DNA of 64,000 nt from Sanderia malayensis. Its lineage: Eukaryota; Cnidaria; Scyphozoa; Semaeostomeae; Pelagiidae. Below are positions 11,927-22,554 of this stretch, piece after piece. Below the pieces are notes generated by a model. That model had not been told where the DNA came from and did no database searches. It saw nothing but the letters and a program-made list of their open reading frames with translations. Each line of letters starts with the position of its first letter. Within the stretch, counting starts at the first letter, position 1. The stretch is taken from assembly GCA_013076295.1 (NCBI GenBank), contig RQOL01000616.1, forward strand, positions 5,236,392 through 5,300,391. Direction: 5' to 3'. A program made the translations under genes and the position numbers.

Positions 11927-12984
11927 TTTGATAACGACTGGCTATGTTTGTGTGTTGTGTGGTTTTGATATTTGGTATTGTAGCTAAATGAAAATAGTCC
12001 AACCGATTCTCCTTTCCATTAAGCTCAAAGCTTAAGCTTTCCATGAGCCGGAGAAATGGTGTACTTTCTCCTATCAAAAACATTTTTCAGTCCTTTGATA
12101 TTTGGAATATTTTTCTCGAAATTTCAAGTAACCCGTGTCTCTCTAACAAAATGCAATTTCGTCGCAGAAACATTTCTTGGTGACTCAAACTCGAGGTCTC
12201 TGCTATGTCTCCCGATAAATGAATGACAATTAGTAAATTAATTACTTAATTATTACTTACCAGTAACGTTGCCTTGTTCCAATTATGCTCCCATCTTATA
12301 TATCTTTTTCTCTTGATGTATCTCAATGGTTTGAAATTTTTAGCTAAAGGGACTTTGCCACTATTTCTAAAAAAGAATGTTGGGTTTTTATAACATGACT
12401 TTGAAACAAAACTGTTTCTATCTTCAGTTTTAGCAATTGATATATCAATGGAATCAATGTTTAATAGTCTAAAAGGAAGAGTGTCAATGATACAGAATTA
12501 ATGCACATAATCGAGTGAATTTTAAGTGTGACAATTTTAATATTTATTGCAAGGGTTTAGACGTTTCTACTTTTAATATTAGCATGTGTTTTTAATCCTA
12601 TATGCAAAGTAGCTATGTTCAGTCATAACCATGTGTTTCATTTATGATTTTTCTTTGTAAAATATTTTATGTCAGAGGTTAGAGCCGTGGGCCAATTCTG
12701 AGTCCCACAAACCATTACCAGATTCTCCAAGATCATTATATTTGCGCGTCGATATTCTGATGTTGACTGCCTGCTTCTGATCCAGCACGAATAGCACATG
12801 AAAAGTCCTTCATGTTTTGAAAATCCTTGTCCTTCAGCCACAACTCGCACAGTGCATGAAAAGACAACATTGCATATGATGAGCAATAGAATTGGTCTCA
12901 ATTCTAGGGTAACTATTTCATATATATGGGTCAGTGAACACGGTAACACACATACAAGGTCCATATGTGATGAATAAGAGAAGA
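11927..12984. other. Convergent intergenic region, nothing recognised
   Basis: About 1.06 kb between the stop of the seven-exon gene and the stop of NUDT6. It is AT-rich and presumably contains both 3' UTRs. An open frame at 12638-12964 (minus) resembles no family and lies where the NUDT6 3' UTR would be. Confidence 0.5.
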
Positions 12985-15900
12985 TTAAGGTTTTAAAGGT
13001 CTATGAAAAATATTGAATGTTTTATCATAAGGTGGAATCCAACTAGTCATTCGCTCTGGTACAATATCAACATCTTCAAAGCCATTTTTCAAACCTGATA
13101 AAGCCAGCGCAGCGACACGCCTTGTAAACGGGGTTGAGTCTTCGGATTCGAGCAGATAATCAAGCGGTAACCATTCGCATTTGGCAATCTCAGTTTCGCA
13201 TATCTTGATGTCAAATGTCAAAGGTTGAAGGCGACATATAAAGTAAAGATCGGACATGTTAAAAGCCACACCATGTTGCTGTCGAAATGACAACAATGCT
13301 TTGAATTCTACGAAAGCAAAAAATCATTTAAGAGTATTCATCGAGTATATAATGCTTAATGATAAAGAATACAAAAAAAGGAAACTTTGGCTGTTAGCAT
13401 GTCTCCCCAAAATAACGTAAGCAAAATTAGCTATAAGTAAAAAAATTAAAAAAAATTGAGTAAAAAATCTCGCAAGTCATGATTGGTGTGGTGAATTTAA
13501 GCAGCGGTTGTCGCAGTGTGGCCATAACCATCATACCAGCATTTCATTTGTTTATGACGTCAAATAAATAATAATGTTGCTATAGATATTAGAGATAAAC
13601 AACCGTAACAAATTCAGTTGCAATTTCGCAATTTCCAAAGTGCACACAGGACAGACACTATTGAATTTCAATCGCTAAACAATAAATTTTTCCATTTATT
13701 TGGGATAAATTGAACATCAAAAGTCGAAATTTGAAGATGGAATACAGCATTCGAAAATCGATCGCTAAATTCAAAGCTTCGCTCGAAAAACCATTACAAT
13801 ATTATGCCGAGGAAAAGGTAGGACTACTCAATTGATTAACAAACATTGTTACAAATTTTAAAAAACAATTCTCTGGACATGAATATTTGTACGAAATAAT
13901 GAAACAAAACTGTCTCCGTAACCTGTTGGAAAATACCGACCCGCCTTCAACTTTTGCTACGAAGAATTTCACGTTTTTCGGTAACTTATATGAAGTCTTA
14001 TAAGAAAAAGAAAAATTGCTTTTTGCTAAAACACGGAAAAGTTTCTAAAACTTGCTCAGAAATAACGAAATAACTTGTATTTTTATTGTTAAGAAACGTA
14101 CTAACAAAAAAAGCAAAACTTTGATATGTAGAAGTGTTTGTTGGTAAATAACAATTTCATTAAAAATGGGAAACAATATTAGGAATATATAAGAGTATTC
14201 ATCGATAATAATGCTTGATGATAAGAAATATAAAAAAAGTAAACTTTGGCTCTTGCTTGTCTTCCCAAAATAACGCAAGCAAAACTATATATAAGTAAAA
14301 AAATTGAGTAACAAATCTCCAGGGCCTAATTGGTTTGGTGTGGTGAATTTAAGCAGCGGTTGTCGCAGTGTGGCCATAAACCATACCAGCATTTCATTTG
14401 TTTATGACGTCAAATAAATAATAATGTTGCTATAGATATTAGAGATAAACAACCGTAACAAATTCAGTTGCAATTTCGCAATTTCCAAAGTGCACACAGG
14501 AGAGACACTATTGAATTTCAATCGCTAAACAATAAAGTTTTCCATTTATTTGGGATAAATTGAACATCAAAAATCGAAATTTGAAGATGGAATACAGCAT
14601 TCGAAAATCGATGGCTAAATTCAAAGCTTCGCTCGAAAAACCATCACAATATTATGCCGAGGAAAAGGTAGGACTACTCAATTGATTAACAAACATTGGC
14701 ACAAATTTTAAAGAACATTTCTCTGCACATGAATATTTGTACGAAATAAATGAAACAAAACTGGAGTATATTGTTCTCCGTTAACTGTTGGAAAATACCG
14801 ACCCGCCTTCAACTTTTGCTACGAAGAATTTCACTTTTTTCGGTAACTTATATATGAAGTCTTATAAGAAAAAGAAAAATTGCTTTTTGCTAACACACGG
14901 AAAAGTTTCTTAAAACTTGCTCAGAAATAACGAAATAACTTGTATTTTTATTGTAAAGAAACGTAGTAACAAAACACAAAGCAAAACTTTAATATGTAGA
15001 AGTATTTATTGGTAAATAATAATTTCATAAAAAAAATGGAAAACAATACGCGCCATTATTAATTAGCTATTGTTGCCAAGACCAATCACTAGGGCTGGCG
15101 CCTATCCCAAAATGCTTAGCAAGCTAACCTAACACCCAGACTAACAAAATCAATTTGGCTTATTTGCAATCATTTGTAATCATTAAGGCTAAAGTATGGT
15201 ACTTTATATTTAACTTAACGAATTGATCATTATATCATATATGTTATTATGAGTCATTATTATCACTAATATTCATTCTAACTTTTAATTATTAGCTTTA
15301 CTATCTGGAACGAACAAATGGCAATAAGATTTGGAAAATTTTTAACAGCTTATTGCTTAATATAGGTAACATATAACTTTATATAAAACGTCACTTAACT
15401 TAACAAGTAAACGTGCCTATTGGAGAAGCTAGTTCTACACTTGCATCAGTTGAACAGAAATATACATATACGTGAACATTGTTTTTCTAGATTGCCTCTA
15501 TAGTAGGTTGGCTGATCTGACAGAAATCAGAGGTAATCAGCATGGTAACATGCAGAAAATGCAAATGCCTTCTTATCGAAAGTTTGCATTCAATAAGGTA
15601 CATTATATTTCATATTTTCATGGCTCCAGTTTACTTTTATAGTTCCTCTTAAATCTCTTTGCATTCAGTTTACGTGCTTCATATAACTCTTACTCTTAAA
15701 CAGATCAAAGATCATGTCCATGAGATCTTAGAGCACCATGCAGACCTTTATTCAATGGTAAGATGATGAATTCAAATCAATTCCAATGCACAATAAAAAT
15801 AATCTATAATTACAAATCTATCATCTAGTTTAGACATTTAGCAACCTGTACACCTTATGTACTATATTCCATTTATAGATTGCAAGCTACCATATGAGTG

Positions 15901-18900
15901 TCCGGAACAAGATTCTGGACCTGGTAGCATATGTCAAAAGGATCATGAAAACATGGGACAGGTTCTTTTATGGAATAACATTGATGGTAGGCATTTCTTC
16001 ACTATTGTTGATGCATGTTAACAAGAAACGAATGGTGTGAACGTTTTCTAGGAGTATGTTCAGTATCAAAGCAATAAAAATTATCTTTTTTAGTCACAAG
16101 ATAATGTCGAAAGATTGACAGAAGACATCAAAATATTCCACAGAAACTCGTATTTTAATACGAGAGCATGCTCTAAAAAACTACTGGAGATAAGAGATGA
16201 TCTCACAGAGGTAATTGCTTCCTGCAAAACAAGAACGTACAAGGAAGCACAAGCATGCTACGACAGAACATCTCACCTATTCAGAATGGAAAGCCTAAAA
16301 TTTGAGGAAGAATACTTGAATGAATCAGAAGAGAGCCCTGCATGTCTTCAAAAAAACAGCAAGAAACGAAAAGAAAAGAAATCAAGGAAACAAGAAAAGA
16401 AGAAGTGTACGCCAACAAAGCTAAACAAAGAAAACAAAGAAGATACATGTTCTTCGTCTAGCAATGCTAATGTGCATTCAACCAAGGTAAGAAAAATAAC
16501 TCTTGCTGAATACTGGTCAAGGAAGAGATCTCAATGCCAGTCATCAAAACAAATGACGAGTATTGAGAATGCAAAAGTCGAAGAAACTGTAATGAAGGAG
16601 TCAGAAGGTAAGCAATTAGTTGAGCCTGAAGCTGAGATGCCGGAAGATTATCAAAGGTTGACAATGAATCACAAGGCACCCCAGTCGATGAAAAGATCAA
16701 TTGCTTTGGTTTACAAAGAATATAGGCAAAGCAGCTTGAAGGAAAGAGTTGCTGATCAACAGCATCGAGCAGAAGCTAAACGAATTAAGTTATCGTCTGA
16801 TCAAGAAGAAGAAATGCAAAGGAAAAGAGTGGCAGAAGAGTTCAACACCAACACAAAAAAGATCATGGAAATCTATTTGACAAAAAAGAAAAACGAAGCA
16901 AAAAGCAAAATCCCAGTTGCAGAACATAGAAGAGATAAGGATCTTGAAATTCAATTCGGAAAACAACGGAAAGCAGAGAATGATAATGCAACATTTACGT
17001 TTCGAAAGCCAGCTCCTCCAAAGCAAACTAAATCAGCAAGCAATAAATTGCAAGGAAGTGCTGCAACAAAGGTAAAGGAGACTGCATCATTAATTCCAGT
17101 TCCAACAAAACAGGGTTTCGTGCAGGATAAAGCTAACGATGCAAAAAAGGTTGCAGTAGACACAGGATACTTTGGAACAACCAAAAGAATGTCACAAGAT
17201 GTGACATTTGGCATTGGCTTTATCCGTTGCTATGCCAATAAATTAAAGATGACTGATCAAGCAAATAATAAGCGATATAACACTGCTGCTACATCGACCA
17301 AAAGAACTGTTCCAGCCACAATTTCACATTCAGCCAGGCCAAAATTCAGCAATAATAGTTGTAGAACAACAAGGCCTGTGGGTACGAAACAGAACAACGA
17401 AAGAGTGGCAAACGTTAACAAGGAAAGAATGCCAAAGAGTGTCATTCCAGCGACCAGCCAAACGATGAAAACCGTAACTAAAGTTTCCCTACAGGATTCT
17501 AGGAAAAGAAAAAGAAGTGGAAAGGAGGAACAAGCTCAAATAAATGTCACCACACAACAAATTGCAATTGGCATTCCGCCATTGGCCAAAAGAGCAAAGT
17601 TATGCGAAGCTCATCAAAGGAACAGTGATGTGAAGAGATACGACTCCAGCTGCAATGAATGCAAATCGATCAGGAAGAAGAAACTCCAGAATCTGGTCAT
17701 TGAAAAGAAGGCCAAAGATGAAGTAAACAAAAAGATGCCTTTTTCTTTTTCTAAATTAAATCTATGATGGAACTCAGGAGACATTGAAATGCAGATCACA
17801 AACTGCTTCTTAAATTTAACTTCAAATTTAGTTAATTAGATATATAGATAATCCTTGGTTTTAAAGTAATGTATTTATTATGAATGGCAAATATTTTATA
17901 AAGAAACTCAATTTATGAGGTTATTTATCAGAATAGTAAATCACAATATTGACTTATAATTTTAATAATTGATTGGCTACGAAAATAAGGCAGACATTGA
18001 ACTGAACTGTGTGTTTATTTCTTATTGCAACTCTTTCATCACCAAATTACATAAAAGGAGAATAGCACTGCTTTAAAAGCAAGCAGCATTTACTCCTAAT
18101 GACACAGCAAAAAAGAAAGGATTGGAGAGCAGAGAGATATTACAGCTGGAACATAAGGAAGAAGTTATAGTAAATGAAATCAAAGTCAACAACTCAGACT
18201 CACCAGCTTCAATGCCAGTTTCTTCCTTAATTTCTCTCATCACAGTATCACCTAAAGCAAAGATAACTAGAATAATACCGAAAAAGCTCTTTTTAGCCAT
18301 GGGAGGGGTTCAATAGAGAGGGGGTTTAATTCAAAATTTCAACTCCAAAAGAAGTTATTAGAGAAAGGAACCTAATAGAAAGGGGGAGTTTATGGCAACA
18401 TACATACTTACATTAGAAATAAAGAAGTGATATGCAAATTCTTGGAAGAAAGTTTTATCAGATATTTATATTTCACATGATATAAGTGACACATTTTGTG
18501 CGCAATCTCACAGAAGATAAGTATAAAGAAAGATTCATGCTTACCGATATCTTCATTTGGTTCAGCGAAGCCACCTGGAAACTTCCATTTCTTTATCTGA
18601 TATAAAGCATATTTGATTAGAGTTGTTTGCAATATATGTATGCTTAAGCCATGGTAGTTAAATAAATAAATAAAAATTGCACATATGAAACCAAATTATG
18701 TGAATGAAAACCGGGCCATGTTTAATAATATTACAGTAAAATACCTACTTTTCCTTTGTCTTGAACGACAAGCGCTTCCTGTGTCTCTTCATTAAGTACC
18801 ATACCTTGAGCAAAAATGATTCAAAATTAAACCATTAGTTCAAAATAATTCATATACCTGAACGCTTCATTGACAACCTTGTCTAGAAGTATACTTCTTT

Positions 18901-19717
18901 GTAAAAAGCAAAGCTAATATGGATACACTTGCAACATTGATATAAGATTATGCTTGCCAGCATATTTCGAATACCTACCTGATACACCAACAGTGTGAAA
19001 GGCATATTTTGGAATTTTATTTTCTTCATCTTCTGGCAGCCATTTCGTCATCATTATGTAATCATTTATTGCGTGATGGCAGCTGAAGCCTGAAGAACTC
19101 AGGTATGGTATCGCCCAATGGTATTTTAATGGTATTTTCACAAATACTCCTCTCATCCCATCCGCCTTCCAGATATTGAGATATTCTAGGAAGATGAAAG
19201 AAAGATAATATGATAAAACAGTTGGTACCTAAGTAAATGTTGATTATAGATTGGATGAATGGATGAACAAATGAATGGATGACTGAACAAATCAACAAAT
19301 AAATGCAGGAATGAATGAATATCAATATGTATGAATAGAATAGGAAATGAATTAGAGGAAACGAAGAAATGAAAAAAGTTGAAAAAGGCAAATTATTTCA
19401 CCTGATAAATTTCTAGCAAATTCATCTTTATCTTCATTTTCTGCAACAACTCCAACATCTAATATAAGACCACGAAAACGTGTTTCTTTCCAGACCCAGC
19501 CATGTTCTTGAAACTTACTTCCACTACACTGGTCTCGAGAATGCAAAGTAATGTTCCGTTTGTAAGTGTGAAGGTCCTTTATCTTCGTACACGTACAATA
19601 ATGACATTTGGGTCTATTGGTTAGAGACCTCTTTCTTCCTAAATTGTAGCCATTCAAGTAAAAAATCCGGCTAGAATATGAATATCGCTGCAACGGCCGT
19701 AAAGTTCTTGTTGCCAT
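12985..19717 (-). CDS. NUDT6: Nudix hydrolase NUDT6-like, six coding exons
   Basis: Coding exons in transcript order: 19717-19402, 19185-18979, 18804-18749, 18596-18545, 18251-18204, 13307-12985; 333 residues, close to the vertebrate 316. All joins keep phase. The Nudix box is complete at residues 202-224 (Gly202, Glu208 and REIKEETGI at 216-224), assembled from exons 4 and 5. HHAINDY and KYAFHTVGVSG before it, and LLSFRQQHG, MSDLYFICRL and CEWLPLDYL after it, are characteristic of NUDT6. The N terminus is Arg/Ser/Tyr-rich and lacks acidic residues for 40 positions, like a mitochondrial presequence. The family hydrolyses nucleotide-linked pyrophosphates; the exact substrate is uncertain. The last intron is about 4.9 kb and encloses another gene on the opposite strand. 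In vertebrates NUDT6 overlaps FGF2 antisense; no FGF is seen here. Confidence 0.9.
13329..15047. repeat. Tandem duplication of about 860 bp with promoter and first exon
   Basis: Copy 1 is about 13329-14188 and copy 2 about 14189-15047. They match over nearly their full length with scattered substitutions and small indels, for example a 14-bp insertion in copy 2 near 14763. Each contains about 400 bp of upstream sequence and one copy of the first coding exon of the nested gene (offset 850 bp). Copy 1 begins some 20 bp beyond the last NUDT6 exon, so that exon was not duplicated. Confidence 0.9.
13737..17767 (+). CDS. Unrecognised Lys-rich protein nested in NUDT6 intron
   Basis: The first coding exon exists twice, at 13737-13817 and 14587-14667, because of a tandem duplication. 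The rest is 15296-15365, 15491-15597, 15704-15757, 15879-15986 and 16094-17767. Joins keep phase from either first exon and give 697 residues. The two first exons differ at two residues (Ile9/Met, Leu20/Ser) and both keep ATG and donor. Residues 1 to about 220 look helical (repeated hydrophobic/charged heptads, YHMSVRNKILDLVAYVKRIM). The remainder is very Lys/Arg/Ser/Thr-rich with KKRKEKK-type runs, likely nuclear or chromatin- or microtubule-bound, although this is inferred from composition. No family was recognised. The last exon is 1.67 kb and encodes most of the basic tail. The gene lies wholly within the last NUDT6 intron, on the opposite strand. Confidence 0.75.
17768..18203. other. 3' flank of nested gene within NUDT6 intron
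   Basis: AT-rich sequence between the nested gene's stop and the fifth NUDT6 coding exon. It presumably contains the nested gene's 3' UTR. No other feature was seen. Confidence 0.4.
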
Positions 19718-20747
19718 AGCCGTTGCATATAACTTTATAATTTCTAAAAATTATATGACTTCGATGACGAAATTGCGTGACCCTTGGCTCACGCCCACTC
19801 TTCAAGGCCAAATAAGCCTAAGGACCAAATCGTTGATAGAGCTACCTATCAGCCAATGTTCAAGCTACAGCTAGAAAATTTTCAAAATAAAAGTCTTGGG
19901 TATGTAATACCTTAAACATCAAGGCAGGTCTCCAGGTAGAATACTCCAGAACAGCAGGCGGAAAAAATTTTTACAGCAAAAGGTCACTGCACTGCAACTT
20001 CTTTGGGTCTTTTTCTGAGCGGAGTGACCAGCCTCGTTTTAAAATTTTAATACATTTGTTGTGTGAAATTTCATGCCCATCATTTTACCCACATGATGCT
20101 GATCGCCCCTTTTCTGCATTATCTTTCGATTTATCAGCTTCCAGTTAGTTGAACCCTTACAGGTTTGTGGTTAGCCCTTTGGCCTGCCACGCGCGAAGTC
20201 CCAGTTCGACTCTCGTACATGCATCTGGAGTCGATCTGGAATTAAAGAGAGACCGTACCCCGGGATCTACCAGAGAAAGTAGATCCCCGGGGTACCGGCT
20301 GTTTTGGCTTCCCGGCTCGAAATGATTTCCGGCAGAAACGCCGAAAAACCACAACGCTCCGTTCGGACATACTAAGTCAGTACTCCGGGGAGACGATGCC
20401 AGAGCAGAGCTGCCACTCTGCTCACCCAATTTTCTCATTTTACCACAGGCGCAGTTGCACAGCCGAAACTGTAAACTCCCAGTGGCATTTTGCTCTGGCA
20501 TTTGCCTCCGAAAGTATAGGTACACTAAATTATTTATACAGTTACCTTTCCAATGGTTTTTCAGATGAGGGAACAAACTCGTTTACCATGCGCATTTGAG
20601 TGCACACAACTGGTTTTGAACTTGAATCTGGCCTCGCTTTCAAGTTAATGCCATTCCCCATCCCAGATTCTGATCCCATTCCTCTCAGCTCCAAGAAAAC
20701 CTCCCCTTCCCTTTCCTCTCTTTTTCCTTTCATCTTTCTCAGACAAT
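19718..20747. promoter_or_regulatory. Divergent intergenic region NUDT6/TKFC
   Basis: About 1 kb between the NUDT6 start (minus) and the TKFC start (plus). It contains a tRNA-like SINE candidate at 20156-20300 with a strong hairpin. Just before the TKFC ATG is a C/T-rich tract ending in CTTTCTCAG at 20741, which looks like a 3' splice acceptor five bases before the ATG. A non-coding first exon or a leader-splicing site is therefore likely upstream of TKFC. Confidence 0.45.
20156..20300 (+). mobile_element. tRNA-derived SINE candidate with hairpin
   Basis: TGGTTAGCCCTTTGG (20168-20182) resembles a pol III A box and AGTTCGACTCT (20203-20213) closely fits a B box, spaced as in a tRNA. Directly downstream is a near-perfect inverted repeat, 20255-20270 against 20279-20295 (GTACCCCGGGATCTAC and its complement with one extra C), around an 8-base loop. 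A tRNA-like head followed by a structured body suggests a SINE; its 3' end is not clear and could reach about 20430. Without a second copy in the window the family is unproven. Confidence 0.4.
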
Positions 20748-22496
20748 ATGGCTGCATCAGTTCCTGTCGTAGGAAAGAAGCTGATCAACTCGCCAGAAAA
20801 TGCAGTTGACGACTGCTTGGAGGGACTGTGCCTGCTGAACAACAATGTTGTTTTGATGAGGAAGCAAAAAGTCATTCTGCGTAGAGATGTGCACAAGTTG
20901 AAAGAAGATGGAAAGGTTTGTCTCATATCAGGTGGGGGAAGTGGACACGAGCCTGCTCATGCTGGCTATGTTGGCAAAGGCATGCTGACTGCCGCTGTCT
21001 GTGGCAACGTGTTTGCATCGCCCCCTACTTCCTCCGTTCTGGCAGCCATAGAAGCATGTGCTGGCCCTGCTGGTGTGCTGTTGATTGTGACGAATTACAC
21101 TGGTGACAGGCTGAACTTTGGCAAAGCTGCAGAGATTGCAAAAGGCAGGGGTGTACGGGTGGAAATGGTCATCGTTGCAGAAGACTGTGCATTGACAAGT
21201 AAGGACAAGAGTGCTGGAAGACGAGGGTTGTGTGGGACTGTCTTTGTTAGCAAGATTGCTGGTGCAATGGCAGAGAGTGGTACATGTCTCAACGAGATTG
21301 TCAAGGCTGTGAATCATGTGAAACAGTCAATGGGTACTATGGGTTTGAGTCTCTCTCCGTGCAGTCTCCCCGGCCAGGCTCCTGCATTTGACATACCAAA
21401 GGATGCAGTGGAGTTTGGGCTTGGAATCCACGGGGAAGCAGGCATCAAGAGAATAGAACTGGCACCGGCAAAGGACTTAATAAAGCAAATGATCAACCAT
21501 TTATTGCACAGTGAATACATGCCAGATTTGAAAGAGATGAAGAAACCTCTTGCTATCATTGTAAACAACCTTGGAGGAACGTCAAATTTGGAAATGAACA
21601 TTGTTACTGGTGAAATAATCAAGCAGCTTCATCTTGATGGACTTGTCATTGAGCGTTGCTATGTAGGAACCCTAATGACATCTCTTGAAATGGCTGGAGT
21701 GTCACTGACTGTGCTTGCTTGCAACCAGGATATGCTGAAGCATCTTGATGCTGAAACTGCTGTGAATGCATGGCCAAAAACTGGAACAATATCCGACTCA
21801 GGAACAGTTTTTCTTCCTGACAAAAAGATGGACCAGGTGGATTTCAAAGCATGTAAAATTGAGACGCAAATGAGCAAAGATATTGCAGCAGGTTTAAGCA
21901 ACATATGTCACATATTGATTGAAAATAAGGATTGGTTGAATGAGTTGGACCGTGAATCTGGCGATGCTGATTGTGGTACAACATTTGCAAGGGGAGCAGT
22001 TGCCATTAAAGAATGCCTTTCTGTCAGTCAAGCAGAATCAAGTTTGCCAACAGACAGCCCTTCAGATCTTGCAATGGCCTTAGCCAATTTGCTCGAGTCA
22101 TCCATGGGTGGTACTTCAGGTGCGATATTGAGCCTGTTCCTTACTGCCTCGGCAAAGAGCTTCAAAGATGAAACAAGCAACAAGGCATTTGTCAAGGCAT
22201 TGTTTGATGGAATGGAAGCAATAAAATTTTATGGAGGAGCTGACGAAGGAGATAGGACACTTCTGGATGCTTTGGCTCCAGCTGCAAGAGCTTTCCAGGA
22301 GAATATAACCAAAGGGTTTCCAAATGCAATAAAGGCAGCGGCAGAAGCAGCATGTTGTGGTGCTGAAAGAACAACATCAATGATAGCAGCTGCTGGACGC
22401 TCGAGCTATGTGGGAGCTGGTAGCTTCCATGGACCTGATCCTGGTGCTGTTGCGATTTCATTAATATTTGATGCAATCTCAAATTCATCTCATTAG
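20748..22496 (+). CDS. TKFC: Triokinase/FMN cyclase (dihydroxyacetone kinase)
   Basis: A 582-residue protein in one coding exon. The N-terminal DhaK domain (about 1-330) has GGGSGHEPAHAGYVGKGML, the substrate-binding His228 in GIHGEAG, and NNLGGTSNLEM. The C-terminal DhaL domain (about 370-580) has the metal/ATP-binding GDADCGTTF, MGGTSGAILSLFL and DEGDRTLLDAL. This two-domain, ATP-dependent arrangement phosphorylates dihydroxyacetone and D-glyceraldehyde; the animal enzyme also cyclises FAD to release riboflavin cyclic phosphate. It is cytosolic, with no targeting signal. Length equals the human protein (575). The lack of introns is unusual beside its intron-dense neighbours, and human TKFC has many introns, so a retrocopy that became the functional gene is possible. 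The ATG at 20748 is five bases after an acceptor-like CAG. Confidence 0.95.
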   Translation: MAASVPVVGKKLINSPENAVDDCLEGLCLLNNNVVLMRKQKVILRRDVHKLKEDGKVCLISGGGSGHEPAHAGYVGKGMLTAAVCGNVFASPPTSSVLAAIEACAGPAGVLLIVTNYTGDRLNFGKAAEIAKGRGVRVEMVIVAEDCALTSKDKSAGRRGLCGTVFVSKIAGAMAESGTCLNEIVKAVNHVKQSMGTMGLSLSPCSLPGQAPAFDIPKDAVEFGLGIHGEAGIKRIELAPAKDLIKQMINHLLHSEYMPDLKEMKKPLAIIVNNLGGTSNLEMNIVTGEIIKQLHLDGLVIERCYVGTLMTSLEMAGVSLTVLACNQDMLKHLDAETAVNAWPKTGTISDSGTVFLPDKKMDQVDFKACKIETQMSKDIAAGLSNICHILIENKDWLNELDRESGDADCGTTFARGAVAIKECLSVSQAESSLPTDSPSDLAMALANLLESSMGGTSGAILSLFLTASAKSFKDETSNKAFVKALFDGMEAIKFYGGADEGDRTLLDALAPAARAFQENITKGFPNAIKAAAEAACCGAERTTSMIAAAGRSSYVGAGSFHGPDPGAVAISLIFDAISNSSH

Positions 22497-22548
22497 CTGT
22501 ACACAAATTAATATTAGATTTAAATAATGCACCAATCATTCAAATATT

Positions 22549-22554
22549 AATAAA
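22549..22554 (+). terminator. Polyadenylation signal, TKFC
   Basis: AATAAA occurs 53 bases after the TKFC stop codon, a typical distance for an animal polyadenylation hexamer. Confidence 0.6.

Noticed and set aside
12638..12964. 108-residue minus-strand frame downstream of NUDT6
   Set aside because: No family resemblance; it lies in the expected 3' UTR and the NUDT6 stop at 12985 comes first.
18300..18410. AGGGGGTTTAATTC-like sequence in a NUDT6 intron as another MITE
   Set aside because: It recalls the interior of family C, but no terminal inverted repeats could be found, so it is at best a fragment.
20157..20576. 139-residue minus-strand frame across the SINE candidate
   Set aside because: It spans the tRNA-like region and hairpin and shows no protein family features; the open frame is probably chance in GC-richer DNA.
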